Part shown: positions 48,293 to 62,110 of the stretch, one piece after another
Position numbering within the stretch: the first letter of the stretch is position 1
Layout: each line of letters opens with the position of its first letter
NCBI GenBank assembly: GCA_017354895.1
Contig: CP071493.1
Coordinates: 4,340,001 to 4,404,000 of the forward strand
Direction: 5' to 3'
DNA from: Podospora comata
Taxonomy: Eukaryota > Ascomycota > Sordariomycetes > Sordariales > Podosporaceae
Length of the DNA: 64,000 bases
Notes under the pieces: generated by a model
Told to the model about the DNA's origin: nothing
Seen by the model: only the letters and a program-made list of their open reading frames with translations
The model's database searches: none
Program-made: the position numbers and the translations under genes

Positions 48293-51200
48293 TCTTTTTA
48301 TATTTGCTAAAAATACTATTTTCATTTAAAATTTTATAAACGCTCTATCTATAGGTTTAGTTTTATATTTCAATATAGAAAATAAACCTATTCTTCAATT
48401 CTTATATATGCAATTTCTAACCTTTCCTAAAGTTCCTCATCTTTATTATAAATTCATAAAAATTAAACAGCCTATACATTTTTTAAGTTATATCATTTTC
48501 ATTCTTTAAGGAACCAGTTCATAATAATCACTCAATAAGTATGAATGATTGAAAACCATTTTAATTATTTACTTTCAATAAAGTTTGAACTTATAGTTTT
48601 ATAGTATTTTAACCTTGGCTCATTTAAAGAATATTATAAATCAAAACTTTAAAGAGATTAGTATAGTTATATAATTTGTAAATTTCTAAAGAATAAAATA
48701 CATATATTAAGTATAAAATTTATATTCAACTGACGTTAAAAAGAAGATGTATAATATATATATAGCTAGTCTAAAGTTAAATAAGGATATCAAATTTAAA
48801 GGGAGTTCTTTAACACTACGCGGCCCCTCGAATTAGTTTCTTTTATAAATAAAAGTACATAACCTTAGTTTTATAGAGCTTTATAGTTATATATCTATTT
48901 TACAAATACTTCTAAATATTTAATGTATAAATGAACCTTTGAATGTTTTGTCCTATTAGTTTATTATTGAATCCAATAACCTTCATGGTAATACCTTTAT
49001 AATTGAAATTGCAAACTGAATTTCCATCATTAATACTTTATTTAATTATGTTATTTAGGTCTTTACTTTTTTTTTTATTTGAAGTTTTATATCGCAACTT
49101 TACCACCAGGTATAGAAATGTTTTAGAATTAGTAAGTAGTTGTAAATTAAAATAAAAATCTTACAAGGACTTGTCTTGTAGAAAGTGCCAAAAGAATGAA
49201 TGGTTAGGTAGTTAAATAAATTAGTGAACGAAAAGCCGGTAACTAGTAGAAATAAACATATTCAAGTCAATTAGTTACAAGATATTTTAGAAACCGTGAA
49301 TGTAATTACTAAGAATGTAAGTATTACTACTAGCTATCTATAAGACTTTTAAAACTTTTAATGTAATATTAAAATAATATAAAGCTGGTAGAAAGAAATG
49401 TAGCTCATCAATTATTAAGAATAATAGAAGTAGTGTTTTTTGGAAAAAAACTTCTTTCATGTCAATGGTATTTTTATATTTTTATGATATATGTTAATCC
49501 CGACTTTTATAAATAGTAAAATGTACTATAAGTTCTTTAGTAGAATTATAATATTATCTTCAATTCCGTGTATATTAATAGTATTCTTTTAACTACAATT
49601 AATATATATACCGTTACTTCTCTCCCCTTAAAAAACCATTAGATTACTCCCGCTAATATTTTTTTAATAAAGACCTTTTTAGAAGCGACCGAAATAAATA
49701 AGACCTGTTGCCGGTTTTTCCTTTACTTCTAAGTTTTACTACATTACTTTAAATACTGATTTTGTTCTTGAAATATAGACTTTAATTACACGATTTGTAC
49801 TGATATAAAAGTACAGAGGATGAAAAATCGGTTATTCTTATATTTATTTATTCATTACTATATTCCATACCCATTTGTTTTATTACGTAAGTTCGCGCTT
49901 CAATATTTTTCCTACTATTTAACAATCTGCAACTTTGATATCTTTATTCATAATTCTAAATACGGTAATATTCGTCTTTTATATTTGTTTCGCTATTACT
50001 CTTTTTCACTTTTTTATGTTATTCCTATATATACCATGTCTGGAACTATAAGCTTTTGAACCTCATAAATGTATTTCCTTTTGCATAGAAAACTAGTTTA
50101 AATTAGGATTAAAATTAACTGGATAATAATGTACATTAATTAGTTACAACATCTTATTTCATGATATATAAATCTTTTTTTAAAGAAGAAAGGAGGTGCC
50201 TAACGTAAAAAAAAAATAGTGGCCCTACCTACTAATAAAACGGCAAAATTGATACTAACAACAAAGAGTTAAAATAACGGCGAACGGTGGCATTATAAGC
50301 GCTTAAATAAGCTACGGAAAAAAACTTATGTTGCGGTTATATCAAAGCCTAATTAACATAATACATATTTTAGATTGATATAAGATATAATACCGACACA
50401 ATATGCCTTTCATTTAAATATTCCTCTTATATTATTCCTATCAACACAGATTTCAATATTCTATCCCCGAAAATCATATAAAAATAGCAACAAAACCAAA
50501 CTTTTATATTCTTTTTTTTTCACTTTATAGTTATTTACAGAGGATGGGTTTGATTTGCTTTTCTATTGTTATCATTGCTTATCTATAGTATAATCTCTTT
50601 ATGAATACTTTCTTCAATAATACTAAATCAAGTGAAATAATTTTCAAGTTTATATTCAATAATTATGTTAGTATAAACATATCTTTAGGCCTATAGCCGC
50701 ATCCCAAACCAAACCTCCTTTTATATTTAACTACGATAGACTAGTAAATAAATGCGTATATAAAAAAGACTTCTTTTATAAACTAAAGTAAATATCGTTT
50801 CACGAAAAGCAAAAGAAAATAATATAATCCTACCTTTTCTTCTCACCCAGAACCCTCCATTCCCCTCTAATTAGAGAGAGAAATATATTACTTCTCGGAT
50901 GTTAAAGTATACCTCCGTCCTTTCCGAATTATTATAACCGGTAACCTAACGACTTCCTCCCTTCGTTTTTAAAAAAAAAAAAACTTTAAGAGCCTACTTA
51001 TATCCTATAAAATAAAGTATATAGATAAGCGAAAAGTATATTATTAATAACCTTAAATAGTTATAAATAGGGGACCGGGTAATTAAAAGCATTAAAAAAG
51101 TAGCGAGTCGATCGTTATAGAAGTGCGGAACTTAAAAGGGATTACTACCCTACTTAATTGTTAGAAATTACTTAATATACTACTTAATTCAAACTTTTTT

Positions 51201-52980
51201 ATAATTAAAGGGAAGACTTCTAATATACTTATTTTCTTTAATAGTGCTAACTAAAGCTAACAAAAAGTTAAAAATAACAAGAATAGTAAGCTAAATATAA
51301 AGCGTTTAAAAATAATAATCAAATAAAAATCTTTTTTTTTTTTTTTACGCTACATTAAAGGGAGAAGTAGAAAGAGAGGAAAGGATAGAGAGAAAAGATT
51401 TAATAAAAAGAATTATAATATAATAATCTTTATCCCTAAATGATTACCTTCGTTAATGATTTTTCACCCTTTAAAAAATAAGTAGCTCTAATAGCTCTAT
51501 TTTTATAATATAAACTTTAGTACTTTCCTAAAGAATAATAATTATCATATCCTCGTTATTGTTTCCTATAATTACTTAAAAAGCTTTTTAATCTACCTTT
51601 CTTTAAAACTATTTCTCTACTAAATGACATTATAAAATATTTCTATGAAACTTATTTAACTTAATATCTATAGCCTTAATTATTTAAGTCTTTATTTGTT
51701 ACTTTTCTTTAATTAAAGAGACCTTAGGCCTATATCCCTTCCTCTTATAAACTTCGTAATATTCGGCTTATTTTAAATAAGTTTTATAGATTTTATTCAG
51801 TTTTAGTTTTTTAAAAAATTGTTATATAAATTAGGGTATTAACTTGACTTTCTCGCTGAACATTCCTTATGACTTCTTAATTAAACTATACTTTTTAATA
51901 TCCGCCTATTATTTTTACTGAAATATACTTTACGTCCTTTAGCATAGTATAATGTTTACGCTTTATTATATTCTCTTTTCGGATATTTTATTGACTTAAT
52001 ATAATAATTAATTTTACTATACCAAAAGTATATTCTTAATGGAGGAGGGCTATTATAGTATAACTCTTTTAATTTCCCGACTTAAATTTTAAGATGATTA
52101 GTCGTAAAGGTATCAACAATAAATCTATTTCTTTACTAAAGCTAATACAAAAATTTAAAAGGTAAGGCACTTAGTTTTTAAATATTAAACGTAAATCTTT
52201 TTTTTCTTTAAATTTATTATTTCCTGATATAGAGAAGCGGTTCTATATATTTGTTTAATATTATAACATTACTTTCCTATGTACTATAGTAATAACCGCT
52301 ATATACTAATTAAGCACTTCCGCTACTTACTTAAAAGTAATAGAGAGAAGTATAGGAATGGGCTTTATCCTCTTTATAGATTTTTCCTCCTACGTTATAC
52401 TTGTCTTCTCTTGTACTATTAGTCTAGTTGCGTTAAATGATAAAATTTTTAGATTTTAAACGATATTCAGATTCTCTTTAATTCATAAGGATGATCTCTT
52501 TAAACTTAAAGAATTTTATTTAAAAGCGGTTAGCAACCCTAGCTCTTACTACCTCACTTTCTTTGATCGATATTTGACAAAATAGTTTAAAGTAATTAAA
52601 AATAACCTTCTTTAGTTAGCTTATTCCTTTAAAAATAAGTTTAATATAAATATTATTGAATTTCCTATAAATATCTTTATTTATTAAGGATTATACATTT
52701 TAAAAGAACGTTTAAAGTAAACAATTAAAATCAGTAAAATATCAATAAGTATATGTAGGTTTATATATATTTTGATTTAATACTTTACGTTAAAGCTATC
52801 TTAGGACTTAAATTTATAAATGCGAAAGGTAAATTTTGTAATTTAAAACTCTTTATAAGACTTTTCGAAACGCTTTAGATATTCTGTAAAGTATTTCCTT
52901 TTAAAACTAGTTTTAAAACTAACTTTCTCCGAATTGAGGAATTTACGCTAAGAAAAATATATAGGTACTACAGGATAATA
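48293..52980. other. Unassigned AT-rich block
   Basis: No gene is supported. Part of it (about 49500-52900) is T-rich on the plus strand, like the minus-strand retroelement interiors at 29-40 kb. It may be a decayed minus-strand retroelement, but no motif or LTR was identified. The longest open frames (for example 49820-50059) are hydrophobic low-complexity chance frames. Confidence 0.4.
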
Positions 52981-53450
52981 GTTTAGTAGATTAGCCGTAC
53001 GGGACCTCTAGAAGTTGCGACAGTTAGGGTAAGCTCCTTTAAAATAAGGATATCCAGGTTACTAGAATTAGTATGCGAATTTAGAAAGAGAAGCAGGATA
53101 TTTAGTATGTCGAGTGGGAGGCGTAATATAGTGTTAAGTAGTAGGATTTTAGTAAATACAAAGTTTAATTAGTATATTAAGAGCGTTAGGATTAATGATT
53201 TATTTATTTTCATTAAAAAAAAGGGGGAGGGGTTCCAGCGTCTTTAAAGCGGGTACGGCCTGTAGTTAGGGAAAGAACGTGTAGTCATAATTCCGGGGAC
53301 CTAATTACTAGGATAGCTGTTTTTACTATAGAACTAGTCTTAGGGGTTTAATACGCCTCGTTATTACCGGGGAAACTAACCGAAGCGATAGGCAGGATAT
53401 TATTAGATATATCAATACTCGATGATCACCGTCACATTTACGTTAGTAAT
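52981..53450. other. Higher-complexity patch in AT-rich DNA
   Basis: Contains GGGACCTCTAGAAG, GGGGGAGGGGTTCCAGCG, GCGGGTACGGCC and GTAGTCATAATTCCGGGGACC, clearly less AT-biased than its flanks. It could be a less-mutated end of a repeat. No inverted ends, target duplication or coding motif was found. Confidence 0.35.
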
Positions 53451-54019
53451 ATAGTTTATTTAAATTAAAAGGAAAGTATTTTTATTTCTTTACTATTAAA
53501 TTGCCGTTATTCGAAGTTAAATTAACTTAAAACTCAATCGATTACTTACTATTATTAAATAATATAGTCAGAGGATTGCTTTTAGTTCAAGATAGGAAAA
53601 GACTTTAATAATTATTACAGGAATAGAATCCATTAACGAGTTAATTGTAATTAATGTTTTTAATTTACTTCCTCGTTCTATCTGGATTATACGTTTAACT
53701 TTCCGCCCGTAGGCGGAAAGCTTAAAATTTAACCGATCATAAAAAGACCTCTATCTAATTAAACGGAGAGAAATTATTTTTATAAAACCCTATAGAGTTT
53801 AGCAAAGCCATTAGTATTTATTATTATTTGTAGCTTCGCACTTCTTTTTAGTACCTAGGGCTTTTAAGTATAGTGTGGACCCTAAATTTTATTTAACCCC
53901 GATACGACTTCTATTTAAAACGGTAAGAAAATATATAAAAGAGCAACTAAATACTACGAATATACTATTAATAGGTCCCTAAATAAGTATACCTGCGTAA
54001 TAGTGGCTCGCTCGGAGGC
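53451..54019. other. Unassigned AT-rich sequence
   Basis: Degenerate AT-rich DNA with one GC-rich hairpin (53699-53720). No gene, LTR or inverted-repeat end recognised. Confidence 0.4.
53699..53720. repeat. GC-rich perfect hairpin
   Basis: CTTTCCGCC-CGTA-GGCGGAAAG: a 9-bp perfect stem with a 4-nt loop in otherwise very AT-rich DNA. No T tract follows on either strand that would suggest a terminator role. Confidence 0.7.
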
Positions 54020-54275
54020 CACACTTTATGTAGGATAAAGATAAGACTCTATGGGCTCGTAGGCTATACAATAAGCACCGGATTCGCCTGATGAGAGGGC
54101 CAGAATTGCCTGCACGCGTGCAAGGCACAAAATACGCAGAAAATAAAAGTCGATGATCTGTCTAAAATAAAATCCGAGAAGTAGACTGCTTTGACATATG
54201 ACCCCTGAATCCCGGAATCCTCCGAGAGCCCCACTTCCTTATACATACCCTTAAGCTTGTGGCCTTACCCCAAAC
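54020..54275. other. Unmutated GC-rich island of unknown identity
   Basis: About 255 bp of near-genic composition in 12 kb of AT-rich DNA, with sharp edges. A 60-codon minus-strand frame (54064-54246) has no recognisable domain. It could be a solo LTR of another family, a MITE, or an insertion too short to be mutated. No clear terminal repeats or target duplication were found. Confidence 0.4.
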
Positions 54276-56001
54276 TAGTAAATTAAATTCTTTAAGGTTG
54301 ATAAGAAAGTACTTTGAATCTTTATACTAAAAGAGATAGAACCTTTTTTGGAAAATAAAGAAAGAGTATTTATGATATTTAAATTTTAAAACAAATTCTA
54401 TATTGGAAGCTTTGAATCAAGAAATAGTTAAAGTTATTAATAGTTATTATTTATCAGCTCACTATTTTTAAAATACGTGGTAAACCAAATATTAAGTAAT
54501 AAAGAGACTGACCAATGACCCTAATATCAATTATTAAAAATAGTTATTACTAGTAAGTATTTATAGAACTTGAAAATAATTTGTACTACATTTTATAATC
54601 TTACGATTATTGGTCAAAATATAAATAAAAATGAACTCAACATCACAAACATTTTGCAACTATTTTTAAATTTGTAGTAAATGAAATTCAATGAATAATT
54701 TTAAATACTATAGAACTACTGAATGTTAATAGCTTTGTTTAATTAAACCTTGATTTTAATATATATGATAATCATGATTCATTATATAAATAAATGCAAA
54801 TTTCACAAACCATAGGGGTTTTAGGTTTATTGTCTTTGTTGATAATGTTGAAGTTCAATATGAAAATAATAAATTCAACATTAGAGCCAGAATGTTAAAT
54901 AGCTTCCATAATGAAAATTGTTTCGTTAGACTAAAGACAGTGTTAATGTCCATTTTCAATATCAAAAACATAATGCATTGAGCGTAGATCTTCAATACAA
55001 TACTATTTCTTTTAAGAAAAATTAAATCGAATAAATAATTCAATTCTACAAGTTATTAGATATTGCTGTAGTTATTAGTAATATCTTTTTAATTTAAGTT
55101 CACTGAATATTTATATTAAAAATATAAGTTTTACTGTGACCAATGTATAATAAGACTTTTAAAGGAATAATTTTAATTTTTATAGAGTTTGAAGATAGAA
55201 TTTATAGAAATACTAAAAGCAGTGATATAAATAAATTTAATCAAATTTTATAACATGCTATTACAAATAGTACAATTCATTTTAGGTTCAACAAAAACTT
55301 ACAAAACTAACTGAGCATGTATTCTAATAAAACATAGTAATTAAAACTAATTTTATCGCTTGTATAAAAGGGCTTGTAAGCCTTTGAAAATCAATAGTAA
55401 AAGCCTATTAAAATTCCGAAGTAATGACTCAAGCTTTAAAATCTACTATAAGAGCCTATTAATCCTGTGTATTTAACGACCGAATAGCCTATATTAACCC
55501 TTTTCGTAATTTATAAATCTTGGATAGAATGAGATATCTTTGTGATTGATTATAGAAGTATAATAAGATAACCTATTATTGTTATTAATATATAGAATAA
55601 TTAATAATTTATTCAAAGAATTATATTTTGAAGCTTCATTAAGAATCCCTTTTTATTTTACAATTTTACATAAAATATCACTATGTTATCATTATTAGTA
55701 GTATTGATTATTGATCTTAAAATTAATTCCAGAAATATAATAGAAATAATAGTGCGTAATAAACAAAAGTGAGAATTAATAAAAAGAGGATTTCAAATAG
55801 GGATTTTCCTGATATTGTCAAGATGAAAAATAGTCTTATTAATTTGTATTAACTTTCAAGGCTTATAAGTTTAATTGAGGGGTCCGTGATAACATTCTTA
55901 CCTTTCATTTTGATAATTATATGTAAATTTAGGGAAATTAAATAAGTATAATACGATAAAATAATCATTAGCTCTCTTTTTAATTAGTCGGGAATAAACT
56001 T

Positions 56002-56038
<37 letters not shown>

Positions 56039-59000
56039 ATAAATTTAAATGTTAAGATTTTAAAAGTAAAAAGGTTCAGTTACTATAATACCTATGAAAG
56101 TGAAGTTTGGTTGTTAAAACCTTTTACAAGTATCATATTTCAACAGGTTTACGTATTATAATTAATAATATTAATAGTGTAAAAAGAATTATATAACTTA
56201 AGAAAATAGTGAAAAAGTCAAAGATTAAAATAATCACTTAAAGGTAGTTTGAAATAATCGGGATAAAGGATTTGCTCGGTTAATTTTAGTCAAACATTTC
56301 AAGTTTTATAAATAGAATCTAACATTTATTCTTATAAGGTTGGCTTTTAAAAAGTCTTTTTTTCTGGATTATAGCAAGGAAAATCAATACATTAGTAAAT
56401 ATTATTCAGGCCTTTAAACAAATAAAAAAAGACACATTGTAATAATAATATCTTTCGCTTTAAAAATTGTAAAGAATGGTAAAAATATTGAAATTGAGTA
56501 TAATAAAACCATTAAAGATTTTTCATTAGGTAGATAAGTTCAAAAACAACAATATCCTCATTTAACTAATTTGTAATAAAACAGGAAACTCAAATGTAAT
56601 GATTATAATGCTTTCTAAACCTTATGGTAGTACTATATATAGTTTTTATCATTAAATTTCGAAATTTGTATTTTCATAAATTCAATATATTTATAATGAA
56701 TGTAGGGTTTCTAAAAGACGGAGATATGCATATCTATAAATGAAAATATTATTGAAACGAATTTTGATTTCTTTCAAAGCAGAAATGGTTTTAGAGTTAT
56801 TATTTTTTTGTATTTTTTTTAAAAAACTTTGAAACTTTTTTTAAAATTCAGAAATTCGAAAATAGTATAAAAATTAAGAAATGTATTAGTGGAACAACTT
56901 AAGTTCAAAAAGAAATATTTTAAAGACTTCAAAGATAATACGGTTTGAAATATTATTTACAAACCTTTAATGTTACACAGTATAACCGGCTTTATATTAA
57001 TGGTCCTTGAGAATAATATATAATAACTTAATTTTAAATACTGTTAGTAAAGTTAGTTGATACAAATTAGAAATCTTTTCTTGGATTTAATATAAAATGA
57101 GTTTTTTTATTGTATTATGTTTAGTACTTTGTTCCAAGTTGTCCTTTATGAAAAATAGTTTATAAGTGTGATTTTCCTATTCTACATACAAATTATAGAT
57201 ACTGTAGTAAAAGATAAAGCTTCTTAAAAATTGAATCAAGATAATAAAAGAAAAACCAAAACCTTAATAAGAAATTTAATAAGACTCAGTTTAATTATAG
57301 TATTCAGGAGAAAGAAAATCCATTATACAACTTTACAAAAATCCTACCACTTTGAACATTAATTTTAATACCTAAACATTATACAGAAAACTTCTTTTGG
57401 TTTTAACGACATTGCAATTTAATAAAAGTAATACTGAAAAGGTTTTGTCGTTTGAACAAAAATAATATATATTTAAGATAGAGATAGTATAGGGTTTCAT
57501 TAGAAATACCTTTTATAAAAGCCCCTGTAAAATAACCTCAATGCCACTTACATAAATAAACGAAGGACCTGAAGCATTTCGATTGTATTAAGAAACTACT
57601 TTTCAACTAGTCTAAATAATGATTAATTCCGTTTATATCCTAAGTGTGACTATTGATAGTAATTGCTTATATCATAAAATTTATTAATACAATACGTTCT
57701 ATAAATTGTATTGTAGAAGATTGATGATACTTAAAAATAAATTCAGAGTATTCTTTAATTTTGAATAATAAGTAATAGATTAAATACAAGCGTCTTTTAG
57801 ATGATATTAACTTGAAAGTCCTTTAGGTTTAATGGTTTATTCTAGGATAATATGTTATATTTATTGATAAATCATATCAGTTTTGAAATCTTTATGTAAA
57901 TAACAAAGCTTTATTTATAAGTTTTTCAGAGTTATATATTTAAAATTTACTAGTAATAGGGAAGAATTCTTATAAAACATTTATATTTAAAATACAAGAA
58001 AACTAAAAACTATATAGCCTATAGAAAGTATTAAAAGTGGTATATTAATATAGTTTAAAAAGCTATTAAGAATTAGACCGATAGTGAAAAAGGTTAATTT
58101 ACAAAGAAAAGTAGTTAGAATAACCGGAATGATAAACATTAAATAGGGTATAGTATTAGGCTTTTCATTGAAGTAAGATTAGTTTATTTTATTTTAAAAT
58201 TATCAGTATTTTTTACTTTAAAAGTATAAATATTGAAACTACTTTTTAGGCTAACTAATAGGTGATTTTATTACGCTTGGATTTAGTAGAAGTATAAAAT
58301 ATGTTGAAAAGTAATATAATTTAGAGATTTTGAAAAGGTCTTAAACTCAAGTAGATAGGGACATCATATATATTTCTATTTTTATAGTGAAAAAAAAGTC
58401 TAGAGTGATGTAATAATGTAAAAACATTATGATTTTATTTTCTAGGTCTTTAATAATATGTTTTTATATATGCTATAAAATTATGTAGTTTGTTCGAAAC
58501 AAGTTTATAAGCATATTTAGAATATATATTTGAAAATACTATAATGAATAGAGTTTAAAGTAAAGGCTTCGTAATATTTTAATCTACTAGTTACTTCTTT
58601 AAACTCTTTGAATCTTTGAAACTAAGTATTTATCAATTATACCAAATTATATAAAGTCTGTAGGATTTTTAAATATAGTGTTATGATCTTACTATTGTAC
58701 GGTATTGACCTTTGCATATAATATTAGTTCTTTAATTATAAAATATGGACTCTAATAACTTGCTTTTTAGGCTATTAGGTTAGTATCTTAGTATTTTTGA
58801 TCCCTAAACTCTAATAAATATTGTAATGAAATATATGTGGCCGGTTAATTTAACCGATAGGTCTATGAAAAGAATAATAGCAAGCCGTATATAACTTAAT
58901 ACTTAATATTAGGCTTTATGAAATTACTGAGGTTATATAAATGTCGGGTTATAAAAAGCTAAATACTATAGTAATAGTAGGATACTATTTTTCCATTTCA

Positions 59001-60397
59001 AAATAGGGTTTTAGAAAAATAAATACCCCTACAGTCTTTGTTTAATTTGTTTTACTATATAGGTTAGTAGATGTGCTGGATGAAGGGGTAAAAACGTTGA
59101 AGATCGCTGTAAAATTCCGTACTTTTTTAGCGTTAGTAACCTACAAGTGAATAAATCTTTCAGTGTTTATTTTAAAGGTGATAATTTAAAGCCTAAAAAA
59201 ACTTTTAGTAGTAATAATAAGTTCTTTTTACAATAAGATTAATAAATATCATGAGTTTATAAACCTTAATACTATTAAAAATATTACCTCGGTTAAGAGC
59301 ATGAAGATCTATTTATTAAAACTTATAATTTTATTCTAAATGAGAAAAGTTCAACCATGTTAAATCTTATTTGAATTTTGAAAATCAAAGAAACATACTA
59401 CGTGATATTAAGAAGAATAAAGGAAATCAAATAATAATAAAAGGGACTATTAAAATATGAGAATTTATATGCACGGTGACCTTGTTAATATCTGCACATC
59501 ACCACCTATAGGGGTTGAGGTTATATATTGGTAACCACTATAATAATATTCAGTAGTTCTTTTAAAGAAAACACTACAGTATTAATATAATAAAAGGAAT
59601 CAATAGGCTTACATTATCTATAGGAACCTAAACAAATAAGCTTCTATAAATATGTGGTTTCTTTATAAAGGTTGAAATAAACTATTATACTGTTACAAAA
59701 TGATTTTATATTAATTCTTTTTAATATCTTCCTCTTTTTAAGAATTAATGTACTATACCTTCTCCGACTAATCTTATGCTATTTGAAATCTATATGTTTT
59801 TACTTGTAAATAACAGTATAAATGTTATACTTAGTTTAACTACTTAATTTATTTAAGATTTTAAAACTATAAGATAGGATTAAGAAATATTTTAAAGTGG
59901 TATTTTTCAAGTTATGGATTTAAATTAAAAAGTATTAAAATTGTTAATATAACATTTTTTCGTATTAACATATCAAAGTATACTTAATTTTAAATACATA
60001 TTTGGTAACGATGAATAATTATCCTTTGAAAAGAAACGTAATATAATGTTTGATGTAGTATATCATGTAATATATCGAAACTCAATTGCGTAGTACGTAG
60101 CACGTATTTTCGATATTTAATAGGAAATAATTTTTGACTAAGATAATAGGGTTCTAATAGTGATGTAGGAATTTATTATATGAAGTAGCGTTTTAGATAA
60201 TGAGAAAATATTAATTTTATATAAAGTTTTGTTAAGGAATTATATTACTATTATATAAGATTATCTTAACTTTCGGTTGTTAGTATTTATTTTGCGATTG
60301 CTTTCACGTTATACCTCAGTGTTTTTCCTTTCTTTAAATATATTAATTAAAAAAATTAAATAATTTATGATTTAAGGTATTCAAAATGAAAAAACTA
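54276..60397. other. Unassigned AT-rich block
   Basis: About 6 kb of degenerate AT-rich sequence with no frame longer than chance and no recognised repeat end. It includes a TA microsatellite at 56004-56036. A slightly richer stretch lies near 59470-59540 (CGGTGACC; ATCACCACCTATAGGGG). Confidence 0.45.
56004..56036. repeat. TA dinucleotide microsatellite
   Basis: An uninterrupted TA run of 33 bases. Confidence 0.95.
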
Positions 60398-60399
60398 TA

Positions 60400-62108
60400 A
60401 CGTACATTATCAGTGAGCCGTGCATATCAGTGGGTCGCGCACTCTCTACTACCCTACTACAATTACCCTCAGTTATAACACACTAACATTAGGAACTAAC
60501 TACAATTACATCAGAAACAGCTGAATCAGATGATTCTGCAGCCTCCTGGCAAGTGCGTGCATTATGGCCAGGCTTGCCACACACACCACAGCACCGAACT
60601 TTTATATAAGCCCCCCCTGCACCACTACCATCCGGCTACGTTTCTTGCACTCCCTCTCCACCCACGGCCTTCTTATCTAATAGATCGTATGCTTCCTGCA
60701 CAATGAGTGATTCTCCGAGCCGTACACGTGGTTTTTTTAGCTCTCCGGCGCTTACTTAGTGCTTCATCAGCTTTACGGAGCGAAGCGTTCTCTGACTGAA
60801 GGGGGGTCACCTAGTGCATCACAACCATCGTACTCTTAACAAGCTAGTCTACTATAGTCAATATTAAAGTTGGGGAGCTATTTTAATGGTTGGTAATGCG
60901 AGTTTTAATAAGCGTTGACTGCGAGTTAGCTTCTCGGGGGTTATATAGTGTCTGAAAGACCTAAGGTTATGTAGTGTCAGGCCGTGAGCTTAAAGGTATT
61001 GGCGTATAAAGCTTTATATATAATTTAAAAAGTACCCTCTTTAGATTATATAGTATAAGGCTAGTACCCGTAAAGCCACCCTCTATATTTTTCTCCGTTA
61101 TAGAGGCGAAGAAGGCCTCGCGGAAAGCATAGGGAAACTTGAGCTTACTTATACAGTTAATATATATGCGTATTGAGTCCTTGATCTGGCGACCGTACGC
61201 CTATTTTAACGGCCTAAAGCAGCTAATATCGAGTGGCTGGAGAAGGTGGGAGGAGTGTGGAGGTATATAGAGCGTAATAATATTGTTCTGCTAGCAGTAG
61301 CACTCGAATTTGGTCGAGTAATAGCTTTCGTACCTATCGAAGATTAATAACCGGTATTTACTTTTTATACGGGACGCTTTATAATAGTTGAAGTACTTAA
61401 TTTAATTTAAGCCTACTATATTAATAGTCTAACTATTATTGGTAGTTACGATACGTTAAATAAACGGCAAGTTATATTTAGTATACTAGTTAGTAAAGTA
61501 GTACTACGTAGTTAAATTAATGAAGGGAGGGATAGACTAGCCGAGGGTATTAACCTTTTAGATTACCGTTACCTATTTGCGGTTACTAGGTTAGGCCAGT
61601 TTCGCCTTACTAAAGCCGTCCGAGGTTATAATTACTATACCCGCGAAAATAATACTTATTATAAACCTAGTCTCGTCGAAGTTATAAATATTATTATTTA
61701 TAATACCGTACTTACATCGCGTACGCGTAGCAGTTAGTTGGCCATATCTTCCACACCTCGCAATCTAGGTGAAAAAGCTCGCGCACATAGCTCAATAATG
61801 TATTGGACAATAGCCTCCTTTTCTGATTGAGTGAGCTTCTTTGTACCAGGCGTAGTATCGCGTCGTGCAGGTCGGCCAGCGCGTCGGTTGCGGAGGGTTA
61901 ATGGTAGTATATTATAAAGCTTAGCTGCGGCTCTGAGTCTTAATTTTTTGTCCTTTTGGAGAGCCTCGAGGGCTAAGAGTATTCTGGCTTCCTTTGAAGT
62001 AGGAGGCATGTTGGGTTATGGAAAAAATTGATGTTAGGTGTAAGGAGGACGCGCCGCGCTAGAGAGTGCGCGACCCACTGATATGCACGACTCACTGATA
62101 ATGTACGT
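60400..62108 (-). mobile_element. Fot1/pogo-type DNA transposon with 48-bp terminal inverted repeats
   Basis: A 1,709-bp unit flanked by TA (60398-60399; 62109-62110). The ends 60400-60447 and 62061-62108 are inverted copies, starting ACGTACATTATCAGTGAG, with one mismatch in 48. This is the Tc1/mariner superfamily, Fot1/pogo branch. The ends and both coding termini are well preserved, while the centre is RIP-mutated. It is the best-preserved copy of the family in the window and related to the composite at 45019-48290. Confidence 0.92.
60489..62009 (-). pseudogene. Fot1/pogo-type transposase, RIP-degraded
   Basis: The start at 62009 reads MPPTSKEARILLALEALQKDK, then NRRAGRPARRDTTPG and KKLTQSEKEAIVQYIIEL, the psq and CENP-B-type helix-turn-helix region. 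The frame stops after GVEDMAN at about residue 91, where relatives continue. Family DDE_1 sequence persists further in. The C-terminus keeps an intact CCHC knuckle CGVCGKPGHNARTC (plus-strand about 60550-60590), then an acidic Ser-rich tail ending VIVVSS before the stop at 60489. The span is 507 codons. Central stops make it non-functional. Confidence 0.88.
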
Positions 62109-62110
62109 TA

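Noticed and set aside
22794-58000. Short open frames of 60-80 codons in the AT-rich part (for example 22794-22976, 26387-26605, 29456-29662, 35183-35380, 37037-37264, 40966-41175, 49820-50059)
   Set aside because: They are rich in Phe, Ile, Leu, Tyr, Asn and Lys only because the DNA is AT-rich. They have no domain, no neighbours and no splice logic.
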